In this document: piece by piece, positions 1 through 10,700 of the stretch
Layout of the letters: each line of letters opens with the position of its first letter
Numbering within the stretch: the first letter of the stretch is position 1
Origin: a virus
Strand: one strand, 5' to 3'
IMG/VR virus record: IMGVR_UViG_3300031758_000132
Coordinates: 1-47,911 of that record
DNA: 47,911 nt
Program-made: the position numbers and the translations under genes
The notes under the pieces: model-generated
Told to the model about the DNA's origin: nothing
Databases searched by the model: none
What the model saw: the letters and a program-made list of their open reading frames with translations, nothing else

Positions 1-39
1 AAAACCGAGACCAGCGCCATACGATTTAATAAACCCTAA
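1..39 (+). CDS. Possible 3' end of an upstream gene (partial)
   Basis: Reading from base 1 in the first frame gives 12 codons followed by TAA at 37-39, seven bases before the ATG at 47. This spacing is what the tight virion operon downstream would predict for the end of a preceding gene. The second frame is also open from base 2 into the ATG at 47, so the alternative is that the first full gene starts further upstream. The fragment is too short to identify. Confidence 0.3.
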   Translation, partial: KTETSAIRFNKP

Positions 40-46
40 ATTTTTT

Positions 47-907
47 ATGTCTAAAGTTGTTGATAACGAGGTTTTAGAATACTATGTTAAACAATTAAAA
101 ATTGTTTCAATATCGGAAGATCTCGATCAATGTGGATTTTCAAACAATCTATATAATAATGGTTTAATTAACTATTACTTTACTGATGATCTTGATATAA
201 CAAATTTATATGATAACAAAAACGAACCAATAACGGAATGTTATTTAGGTATCATAAAAAACGGGTCAACACAAAAAAAAGTATTTGAGAGTGTTGAGTC
301 AAATTTTAATTATTTAATTGATTATACAAACCCTGGAGAGGGTATAAAAACAGTGGCCGAAAAATCAACATCGGAAGTTTCCGATAAACCAGATTTAAAT
401 AATGTTTTAGATTATGGCATTTGCGAATATTCTTCTGAATTGTTAACCGAAACACTAATATCACCGATTATGCATAATTTTTTCCATAATGATGTGATAT
501 TCAAGTACAAACCATTTTATGAAATAAAATTAAGATTAAAATCAACATATATAGAAGACTCAGCCTCAAATAAGTTCATACCACCGTATGCTGTTTACAG
601 TAGAAAAAACGATAAATTTATTTGGAAAGATATATTAGATCTCGGCTTTTCTGATGACGAAGGTAATTTAATAGATTATCCGTTTTTAAATGGTAGTAGA
701 TATGCGTACCAAAAATTAAATTTTCATGTTTTAAGTGAAAAAAATAAAACCAAAAAATACGTTTTAAATGTAAATGACATAACAAATATTGATTCGGTTA
801 ACGTCACTGTGGATTACATAAGAAATGTTACGGACGATTTATTTGGTGATAATAATGACGATACTAATGATGATTCATTTAAAACTTATACAGATAAAAA
901 ATGTTAA
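47..907 (+). CDS. Unrecognised virion-region protein (286 aa)
   Basis: I do not recognise this protein. It is acidic, has no signal peptide or membrane segment, and ends in an Asp/Asn-rich tail (about residues 265-280). Residues about 176-225 are rich in aromatic and proline residues (PPYAVYSR, YPFLNGSRYAY), suggesting a compact beta-rich fold. It is the first of ten rightward genes that run almost without gaps and that include clear baseplate/tail components, so a tail or baseplate role is inferred from context only. The frame stays open upstream to the window edge, so the ATG at 47 is a choice and not certain. It overlaps the next gene by seven bases (ATG at 901, stop TAA at 905-907), which suggests translational coupling. 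Confidence 0.75.
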   Translation: MSKVVDNEVLEYYVKQLKIVSISEDLDQCGFSNNLYNNGLINYYFTDDLDITNLYDNKNEPITECYLGIIKNGSTQKKVFESVESNFNYLIDYTNPGEGIKTVAEKSTSEVSDKPDLNNVLDYGICEYSSELLTETLISPIMHNFFHNDVIFKYKPFYEIKLRLKSTYIEDSASNKFIPPYAVYSRKNDKFIWKDILDLGFSDDEGNLIDYPFLNGSRYAYQKLNFHVLSEKNKTKKYVLNVNDITNIDSVNVTVDYIRNVTDDLFGDNNDDTNDDSFKTYTDKKC

Positions 908-3030
908 AAAAACCTTTTAAACAAAACACATCTTTGGTGACAAATTTATTTGTTTTTTCGGAAGACAATGCTTCTGATACCGACTTTGTTTTTGAAAAAA
1001 CATTGAATATTGAATCATTAAATAATATTAATGATGTGATTGATTTCGAATCAATTGAATATAAACATGTCAATAATACCATTGAATTTGATATCTTTTT
1101 TTTGCGATATCTTTTAAACGATGAGATTGAGCAAATAAAAAGTTACATTGAGACACCATTTAGTGAGTACAGTAATAAAGTAATATCATCAAAAACTGCT
1201 ATTAAAACCGAATTATTTGAGCTTAGAAATGAAGATGGATTAATGACACCGCAATTTGATGACACTCTTGAATTAACTAGAAGTGAAATAAATGATATTA
1301 AACCATACGTGGTTGTCGACCCAATGGTTGAGCTAAGAAAAAATTACCCAGCAAAACCAGGGTACCCACATTTTTATAACACATTTGCTTTACCCTTCTG
1401 GGATAAAAAAGATATCTGGGTTGATTTAAAATACGGTTTTAACAATAAGACATATTTGTATAATTCTTTTTTAATCATAGAAATATACGACACTTATGAA
1501 GTTGAAAAACAAAAAAGAATAACAACAATACCGATCTACGCTTCTGATAGATATCTTTTTAAAGAGAAAAGGGAAACTAGGAGCTACAACATACTTGATG
1601 AGTTTGGCAATATAATTGAATCGGTTACGACAGAGGGAATCACACAAAAAAGACCCGTATTTAATTTATCTGAGGGTGTTGACGGTTATTCATTTTTCTT
1701 TTTAAAAAAATACATAAAATCTGATTTTTATGCAAAATTTTATTTTTGGGACGCTTTAAACGGTAGAAAAATAGAATTTATACCTTCAGCAAAAAGTAAC
1801 AATAAAAAGAAGTGGTTACAAAACGTTGAAACTTTCGATCAAAAAAGTCTATACCTAAAATATGAATTAGATTTTTCATCAAAAAAATATAAAATTTTTG
1901 ACTTAAATAATACAACGGATAAATTTGACATAGAAGTTGACAAAGTTGATTTGTATGAATTTGCTTATGATGATTACTGGTCAAAATTTTTTGTTAAAAA
2001 TGAGCAACCAACAAATGTTACACCAACACAACCAGTATCGGTTTACACAAACATATTACCATTTAAAGAAAAAATAATTGGGCCTTATTATTTAGTTGAC
2101 ACAAAATATTTAACAGCTAAAGAAGGGTTTATTACTGAAACTGAGGCGGTTGATGTTAAAATAGAAGAAAAAACCGACTGGGTGGATGACCCAGATTATG
2201 GATACATGCTAGTCACCACAAAATATATATCACAAGGTAATTACCAGGGGTATCTTTTACAAAAAGCTACAAATATTGATGTAAAAACTATTGGTTTATT
2301 AAATATAAGAGATATAAAATGTGGGTCAACGAATATAAGAGGGTCTAAAAGATCGATAGAAGCTATTAAATTAAAAAACATAAATGAGGGGTCAGATTTC
2401 CTAATTAATAGTATTATTTTAGAGGACATAAAATTTACCTCAAACGAACAAAGTATTGATTTAACAACCACTGCAAATCTTTCATATGAGATACAGAATT
2501 TTCCAACGGGTAGTGATTTATATAGTGAGGCTTATGTCCTACCAAAAACAATTAATAAAAAGACTTTTAATTATCTAGAAACTTTATTTAGTAACGATTT
2601 TGAGGTCTACTCAGATGAGGTGACTCAAGAAACATCTTTATCACACAACCAAGATGTTTACAACAATCTTTACCAGAGGTCTTTTATTAACATGAGTATA
2701 TTAGAAGGGTCAGTTAATCCAAACGGTGCTCTTTCTGGGCCAGGTAATGAATATACAACACAGAATCTTTCACAAAAATTAGTAACAGAACCATCTTTTA
2801 AAGAGCAAACTTTTGCTTTAGTTGCAACAACTAGCTCTAAAAAATTATTATATGAGGAAGAAATGATTATTTCACTTGATATGGTTTTTGGGCAACACGG
2901 ATTATTCTATTCTGGGATAATAAAAGAGATGAATATTAAAGGTTCATTAGTTATTGTTTACAGTGAATTAAATTCAAATGGGTCAGTAACAGAAAAAATA
3001 ACAATACCAATTAACATTGATTTAAAATAA
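901..3030 (+). CDS. Unrecognised virion-region protein (709 aa)
   Basis: This large protein has no family I can name. It has many aromatic residues, no membrane segment and no cysteine-rich domain, and looks like a multi-domain beta-structured virion protein. The C-terminal 50 residues alternate hydrophobic and polar residues (SLDMVFGQHGLFYSG, then SLVIVYSELNSNGSV), consistent with a terminal beta sandwich. The start overlaps the preceding stop by seven bases, and its TAA shares a base with the ATG at 3030 (TAATG), so it sits in the middle of a coupled operon. Baseplate wedge or tail-associated protein is the contextual guess. Confidence 0.75.
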   Translation: MLKKPFKQNTSLVTNLFVFSEDNASDTDFVFEKTLNIESLNNINDVIDFESIEYKHVNNTIEFDIFFLRYLLNDEIEQIKSYIETPFSEYSNKVISSKTAIKTELFELRNEDGLMTPQFDDTLELTRSEINDIKPYVVVDPMVELRKNYPAKPGYPHFYNTFALPFWDKKDIWVDLKYGFNNKTYLYNSFLIIEIYDTYEVEKQKRITTIPIYASDRYLFKEKRETRSYNILDEFGNIIESVTTEGITQKRPVFNLSEGVDGYSFFFLKKYIKSDFYAKFYFWDALNGRKIEFIPSAKSNNKKKWLQNVETFDQKSLYLKYELDFSSKKYKIFDLNNTTDKFDIEVDKVDLYEFAYDDYWSKFFVKNEQPTNVTPTQPVSVYTNILPFKEKIIGPYYLVDTKYLTAKEGFITETEAVDVKIEEKTDWVDDPDYGYMLVTTKYISQGNYQGYLLQKATNIDVKTIGLLNIRDIKCGSTNIRGSKRSIEAIKLKNINEGSDFLINSIILEDIKFTSNEQSIDLTTTANLSYEIQNFPTGSDLYSEAYVLPKTINKKTFNYLETLFSNDFEVYSDEVTQETSLSHNQDVYNNLYQRSFINMSILEGSVNPNGALSGPGNEYTTQNLSQKLVTEPSFKEQTFALVATTSSKKLLYEEEMIISLDMVFGQHGLFYSGIIKEMNIKGSLVIVYSELNSNGSVTEKITIPINIDLK

Positions 3031-3818
3031 TGGCAACAATATTAATAAATGGTAAGGATAAAGTAATTAATGTTTACCTTGAGTCAAGAATTGACCCAAA
3101 TGGTTCTTTTGTATTACCATATCAATATGAATCTAACGATAGGATAGCACAAATTGAAGCTACAATAACCGATAACGAACTATTCGCAAAAGGTAAACCG
3201 ACTAAAAATTATGTTACAAATAAAAATAACATATCAACTTTTGAGGAAGTTAAAAATCATTTTTTACCCTCTACCGAAAAATATTTCATAGAAGGTGTTA
3301 CAGATAGTAAATTTTCTTTATTGGATCTTAGTTACCCTAAAAATGTGGCTTTAAAACAATTTGAAAATGAAAGAACCGATAAACCTATTAAAATTGTTGA
3401 CGGTAAAGGTACCATAGAAAAACCCGCACCAGAAAATATTAGGGTTGGTAAAAGGATAGAAATAAGTGGTACTAATGTGGTTGGAATGATTTTATTGGAA
3501 TCTGACGCTAGAATTGAATATGTTTTGTATTTAGATACACCAAATCCCATATTTTATGTTGATAATGCCACTGGAAATACTATATTTAAATATATGAGAA
3601 ATAATTTGGATGAGACGGTTAAACCAGGATTAAATTATTATTCTGACATGGTTGATGAACCAAAAGTTTTATCTGAAGTATTTATAGACAGAGGAACAAA
3701 TAATGTGTTTGAACCAATCAGAAAACTAAAAAATGTTAAAGATTTAAATGAATTGGTAAAAACAGGATTTGGGTACTACAAAATAAACACAAGAGGATAT
3801 AATTTTAAAGATCAATAA
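3030..3818 (+). CDS. Unrecognised virion-region protein (262 aa)
   Basis: Family not identified with confidence. Residues about 215-255 read SEVFIDRGTNNVFEPIRKL and then a 'vkdLneLvktGfGYYki' stretch. I have the impression that this ending recurs in structural proteins of related environmental myophages, but I cannot verify it here. No membrane segment or signal peptide is visible. It begins in a TAATG overlap with the upstream gene and ends two bases before the next ATG. Context places it among baseplate or tail genes. Confidence 0.75.
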   Translation: MATILINGKDKVINVYLESRIDPNGSFVLPYQYESNDRIAQIEATITDNELFAKGKPTKNYVTNKNNISTFEEVKNHFLPSTEKYFIEGVTDSKFSLLDLSYPKNVALKQFENERTDKPIKIVDGKGTIEKPAPENIRVGKRIEISGTNVVGMILLESDARIEYVLYLDTPNPIFYVDNATGNTIFKYMRNNLDETVKPGLNYYSDMVDEPKVLSEVFIDRGTNNVFEPIRKLKNVKDLNELVKTGFGYYKINTRGYNFKDQ

Positions 3819-3820
3819 AT

Positions 3821-4717
3821 ATGGCAATTGGTGTATATGGTGTTAAAAGACCAGCGGATGTTGACCCTTCAGATATAGAAGTTATTGTTTTATATAGTAA
3901 AACAAGAAATGCAACTGAAACCCAAACAATTACAAAATTAAAGGGTACCGATGTTATGAAACAGGTACTTGACCCAACTAACCCACTTGAGGTGTTAGGT
4001 GGTATGTATAATTTAGAGTTACCTAAAACTGTTTTTAATGCAAAAGGTTTTTATACCGTTTACATTAGACCAGCTCAAATAAGATTACAGATTGAGGATT
4101 GTGCTGAATTGGCAACATTCCCAGATATTAAGGGCCTTGTTTTTAACACAACAAATGTACCCACTGAATTTAGAAGTAAGTTTACTAATAACGGTTTAGA
4201 CGGGTATAGGGTTGAATACTTAAATGAAAATGGTAGTAAACAATCAAATATCTATAGAATTGTAACGTCATCTTTTATTGTTGAACCAGTACAAGTTGAC
4301 ACACCGAATAGCTCGGTAAAAACAATTAAATATACTTACAATAATGTTGGATCCCTGTTGTTTTGCACAGTAACACCAAACGCTGCCCCAAGTTTTAAAC
4401 CAACGGCAACACCATTTATTGGTTACAAGGGTCAAAATGTTATAATCACAAACACTAGTTTTACACCACAAATACTTGAGGTTGAATTAGTTAATTATGA
4501 CGCTGAAAGTTTGGCAATTGCCTTATACTCAGATCAAACCAAATCAATGGAAGATGGTATCTATACCTTGTATGATTTTGATGGTAACATTTATGCTCAA
4601 TATGATTTATATGAGATTAAAGATACTACAGACAATAAATTGTATGAAGTTAGAACAAGAAGAAATAATATAGACACAACAAAAGGGTTAAACAACATAG
4701 TAGGAAATAATGGCTAA
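3821..4717 (+). CDS. Unrecognised virion-region protein (298 aa)
   Basis: No family recognised. The sequence is beta-rich with a conserved-looking N-terminus (MAIGVYGVKRPADVDPSDIE). The C-terminus overlaps the giant gene downstream by eight bases (ATG 4710, stop 4715-4717). It follows the preceding stop after two bases. The position directly before a 2672-aa baseplate-type protein suggests it is a partner or attachment protein of that giant, but this is inference from neighbourhood only. Confidence 0.75.
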   Translation: MAIGVYGVKRPADVDPSDIEVIVLYSKTRNATETQTITKLKGTDVMKQVLDPTNPLEVLGGMYNLELPKTVFNAKGFYTVYIRPAQIRLQIEDCAELATFPDIKGLVFNTTNVPTEFRSKFTNNGLDGYRVEYLNENGSKQSNIYRIVTSSFIVEPVQVDTPNSSVKTIKYTYNNVGSLLFCTVTPNAAPSFKPTATPFIGYKGQNVIITNTSFTPQILEVELVNYDAESLAIALYSDQTKSMEDGIYTLYDFDGNIYAQYDLYEIKDTTDNKLYEVRTRRNNIDTTKGLNNIVGNNG

Positions 4718-7700
4718 TCTTAGTTACTCAAACACACCGTTAATAGCTGATTTATACGATACACCAGAAGCGGCTCTTGCAGCTTCGGCTAGTCTAGGCT
4801 GTAATGGATACAGAACATATAATATTAATGGGCAAAATAAATATGTGCCCTGTGCAACGTATTTGGCCTATGAACAGGCACTAAGATTTGTAAAAAGACA
4901 AGGTGTCCCAAATGCTATATCTGGAAGGGGTAACATTGGTGATAAAGCGGTTGGTTTGCAATTTGCAAACAATAATAATGAGATTTCTGGTGACCCATTC
5001 TTTACTTTAGGTAATTTTTCGATTAATACAAGTGTTTCACAAAGACCAGTTGAGGGTAAAACCGCAAATATTAGTCCTGAAACAAGATCATACACAGCTC
5101 AATCGATTAATAACCTAAACCCAAACAGGAATACACAGTCATCAACTAATTTAGTTGAATCTATTAACGCTAAGATTGAAAACAATTTAACAGTAACCAT
5201 TCTTTTTGATAAGAAAAAACTTGAAAATTATGTTTTATATTCACCACTAAAAGAAACGGTTAAAAATACTATTGTTGAGATATCACAAAAATACCCAGCA
5301 TCAATCAAATTAAATGTTTTGGGTTTGTTATCACCAACAGTAACAGATTATAGTTACAACAGTAACAAAGATACCTCTGAATTTAAGATAAACTTAAATA
5401 ACATTGATAACCCTTTTGGCGTTGAATTTACAGCAACTGGTACAACTATTACTGACGAAGAAAATATAAATCCAGTTAGGAACTTTTCTAAACGCTATAG
5501 CGACTTTGTTGTTTATTTTAATGACACAGAATATAAAATATTAAATGTAACATTACCTAGTTCACAAACTGATACCGATAATGGTATATATTTGGTTGTA
5601 CAGGGTAACCCATTTGGTAGTGTGGTTAATAATAACCAAACGGTTAACACAACATTCTGGTTAAAACCTTCGTTAGAAAAATTCGATGAATTCCAAAATA
5701 GTTTATCCGACATGGGTAAATTTTTGATGGATTATAACTATGATCTAAAAGTTTATTCATCGGTTATTAGGTATACAAAAGTAACAGATTCTGGTGCAAG
5801 ATTAAACACAGAAGAACACCTGGTATTCCCACAATTAGATGAAACTAACATCGATATTTTTACAACAGATTTTGATGCTTATTTGACAAAATTAAATCAG
5901 ATATCGGATGATTTTGATGCAACAAAAACAAATCTGATTACCAGATTTTTAACAACAGATTCTTTAAAGGAGTTTGACACCGATGATAGAAAAATAAATC
6001 TAATGTTTAGTCTCATTGGTAGGAATTTCGATAACATAAGAAAATACATTGATGGTATAACCTTCATGACAAATTTAACTTATGACAAAATTGAGAACAT
6101 TCCAGATTTGTTGGTTAAAAATTTTGGTAACATGTTGGGTTTTGAGACCTATAATGTTGAGGATGAGAACACTATCATCGAATCCCTATTCAACATTAAG
6201 GATCTTAATGTTGAACCTGGGTTAACTCCAGCTGAAATTGACATTGAGCTATGGAGAAGAATCTTTATAAACGCTTATTATCTGTGGAAATCAAAGGGAA
6301 CCAGAAAATCAATTGAGTTTATTTTAAATTTAGTTGGTTTACCAGATTCTATTTTTGAAATAGATGAAAAGGTATACATTGCGAGAAACCCAGTTAACTT
6401 CACAGACAAATCCTTTGAAATATACCGTGGGGCTTATTCAGATGAAACGTTACTAACATTATTACCTTTTGATAAAGATGGTTATCCAACAGTACCGCAT
6501 GATGTTAGGTACCAAGAAAGTGGGTTTACAACAACAAATGACGGTAAAAATTTCGGACCATATGATTTCGGTAAACAGTACATACAAGCTTTTGAAAAAA
6601 GAGGTGGTGTGAGTATGTTTACGGTTGATAGATATACCGATAACGTAAAATCTTGGGTTTATAGCACTGAAGAGGTTTTAAGGTTATCAGAAGACTCTGT
6701 TGGGTATACTGAATACTATGAACCACACTCTAAATTAGTTATTAACTCTAAGGAATTAGAGGTTTATTTAGCTTCAGATAAGATATTTGATCTATCTGTT
6801 TATAGATATTACAATAGAAATGCTGTTGATATTAATAGTGATTTAAACTTCGCTTTTGTACCAACAATTAATGGTGGTGATTTAACTTTTAACCAGTTTT
6901 TACAAAAATCACTTGATAATTACATCAAGCCAGATAACAGAAAAACAATTAAAACATACCCAACGCTAACAAAAATATATTACGACTATCTAAATTCCGT
7001 TTCGTCACCAATGACAAACACAAAAGATTTAGAATTCTTAAGTTATTTTGACTCATCTTGGGTAAAATTAGTTCAACAATTTACACCAGCAACAACAATA
7101 TTAAATGCGGGTAAGAAAATACAGAACTCTAAGTTTATGGATAATAAATTTATCTATAAACATGGTTTAAACAATAGCGTTAGTTGGTTAGGTACAGATG
7201 GTTCTGAATTTCAGGAATTAGCAAAAAGACCTGTTAACCAAGGTTTAACAAACCCATTTAATCCAATTGGTACCAATAAATTACCAATTGTTGGGGAATC
7301 CTCAACATTTACATTTGAAGGTTTTAAAGGTAAAAACTACATTGGATACGATCCGACTATTAATGAATATTTCGGTTTTTACTATGGTATAGAAGATGCT
7401 TGTAATTCAGATGTACAAATATATAAATGGGAAGATGGCTTAGATTTTGGTAACGATTTGTTATATTACGGAAATGTAAATAAAGGTAACGTACCATCAT
7501 TTGGTATAGGTGATAACACCGTGGGGCCTAATTATTACCCAATTAGTAAACAAATTACATTACCTGGATCAGGTGATTATTTACTTACATTTAAATACAC
7601 GAGCAACGATGATCTTGTTGTTTATAATGGTCCAAATAACGGTAGCCCGTTATTGGCTAATTTACCATACACCTCAGGTTCTACGCTTACTTATAGTTCA

Positions 7701-10700
7701 GTAGTAACAGCTGGTACAAGCTCACTATCGTTTTATAATGATCTTAACTACGGTTCTGATTGTTACATATCCGATTTATTTGTTATACCACTTACTGAAA
7801 CGCAAAAAAATGGTACTTTTATCACATATGACAATAAATTATATAGATTAAATACCAACACTCTATTCATTAATCCAATTCAGATTAATACCTATCCAGA
7901 GTTTAGAAAGAGTTATGTTTTATTAGACGCTGGTTATGATACGGATACGATAACATTACCAAATGGCCCTGGTACATATAAGGTAACATTCACATTAGAA
8001 GGTTTAGATGATTTACTTATCTATGATGGTTATATAAGTGGTACACAATTAGATGGTATTAGTGGTCTTAGCGGTACAACGAGAACATACTCAAAAGATT
8101 TAACGTTTACAACAAATTATTTTACAATTTGGAATATGAGGAATTTTCCGAATGATGTTGAAATAACTGATTTGGTTTTAATGCAGAAGCATACCCCTGA
8201 TTCATTAACGGTTAATGGTGAGATGGTATATGAGTACATACCTTTTGATGCTGATGCAAAAACATTAACATTTAAAGATTCAAATACCATATTATTAACA
8301 CCAGACCCTATTGTGGGTAACACTCATGTTGTTAAATTACCAGAAGGTCCTGGTACATACCAAATAACTTTTACAACAAATACTGGGGATGATTTAACGA
8401 TACATGACGGTAAAACAACAGCTGGAACAACTTTAGTGAGTGAAGGTGGTGGGTCGGGTATTGTTAACCACTCTAGCTCAATTACATCAACAACTGGTTA
8501 TTTAACATTCTATAACAGCGGTTATTTTGGATCAACAAATAAAATTATAGATCTAAAATTGGATGGCGTTCCATTGGATGCGACATCAATTGATGAAAGA
8601 AATTATTACATTGAGGCAATATCTTTTGGGCATGCACATTTAGCAGCTGACGTAGACTTCTTATGCCCAATACCAAAACCACATACATGCTATTTTAAAT
8701 TTACTGGAGATACAATATCAATGTCTACAGCTGGTATTACCGATTATTATGATGAATCTGGTAAATATTTAACAATTGAACAAGCCAAATATTACGGTTA
8801 TTCAAAAAATACCGCAACAACAAAACCAAATAATGCTTTGTACGGTGCGGCATCTAATTGGATTATACCATACCAGAAAGAAAATATTTGGACAAACGGT
8901 GTGGTTTATTATAAAGGTGATATTGTAAAACATAGCTCAACTTATTATGAAGTTACGTTTGATACCGTTACTGGTACAACAACAACACCAACTGGTACAA
9001 CAGTCACAACAGTGGTTCCTGGTATGTATCAACATTATACAGGTAGGACAACAACGGATCCTTATATGCATATAAATTCCGCCTATCTTAAAAAGAATTT
9101 AATTAACCCTTTATCGGATAGAATATCATTTAATTTAACTAAATCATTATACTTGTATCAAGTATATAGTGGTGCAACGGATCAGGAAACCTATAAAGTT
9201 ATTGATAATTTATTAAATGATGAATTATATATAAGTGATTCTAATACTTTATCATTTGACGGGTTTTACTCACTAGATGAAGACAAACTTGGTCCTTTTT
9301 ACACACCAGACGAGAATTCAATCGCAACACAGACATTAGTCGAATCTTTAGAATTGATTCCAGACAAAAATAACTATATTGATTTTGAGTCACTTAATAC
9401 AAATTTCAATATTGTTAATCGTAATATTAGTTTAAGTAATGGTTATTTCTTAATAAAACAAAATAAGTACTTTAAATTTGATATTGACCTGTTTTTTGAA
9501 TCAGAATTTGCTACACAACAATCGGTTTTAATTAAATTAATGGACCAATTTGGGGTTATAATATATGAGCAATTATTTAATTTTAGTGGCGCTGATGAAA
9601 GTTTACTTAGAGTGGTTAATTTTACACATGAAGGGGTATTTTTTGTCGACACAAAAGTTTATTTGGTTATTGAACCGATAGGTAAGTCATGTAAACTATC
9701 TAGATATGAGACAATTGATATAGATTACGCTAATGAAACCACCTACGATTCATTAGATGACCCTAGATTTAGGGTTTACTTTAATGGTGGTAGGGGTTTA
9801 ATTAACAACCACTATTTTGAAGATGCTTTATCAATAGAGCCAATTGGTTATAACGATGACCACACAATTGATAGATACTTAACTAAAATAGATAATAGTT
9901 TTGACAGGTACCAATTTGTACATAAACTAAATATAAATCAGTCGTATGATGAAGTTAATAATTTTGGTTTATTGTATGGTAAATATTTTGAGAAAAACAA
10001 GGCTACCTCGCAAATCGGTGATGTTTCAATTTACGAAAAAAACTTTAATAACGATTATGTTGATTTTGAGTTAACAGTTAGAGGTAAAGAATTAACGAAT
10101 ACTCCTACGTATTATAGCGACAGTGTTCAAATATACTACTCATTTCCTGGGTTAGAAAAATCGTACACGATTACATCTACAGGTAATTATTTAGGTAACA
10201 CACCACAAACAATTGAAAATGTTAATATAACAAAAAGTATTTTTATCGGTAAAACACCAAAACTTAGAACCGCTAACCTTAATAAATTAGATTATACCTT
10301 TTTAAAATTGTATAAGAATGATGTTGAAGTTACTGGTACAACCATTGATTTTATTGGATATGATGAGGGTCTTGCCGACTACAACCAATTAGATTTTAAC
10401 ACCAATTTATCCGAAAGTTTAATCTCTAAAAAAAGATATAAACTAATCAGCGGTTCAACATACGGTTACTTTAAAAAGGAGAATAGTGTTTACGGTACAA
10501 AACTATATAAAGATATTTTAGCAGTCGTACCTTATTTTAGTTCTAGCGTAAATAACTATGTTATAAATGACATAGTTAAAATTAAATTAAATGATTATAG
10601 AAAAGTTGTAGAAACTACAAGTGGTACAACAGTTGAAACAATTGATGTTGATAGATTATATGTTTGTATTGAGGATATAACAGCGGATCATTTGTGTAAA

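Noticed and set aside
3679-3686. In-gene TATTTATA as a promoter
   Set aside because: It lies within a gene with no start downstream at a suitable distance. It shows the chance background of this octamer in AT-rich sequence.
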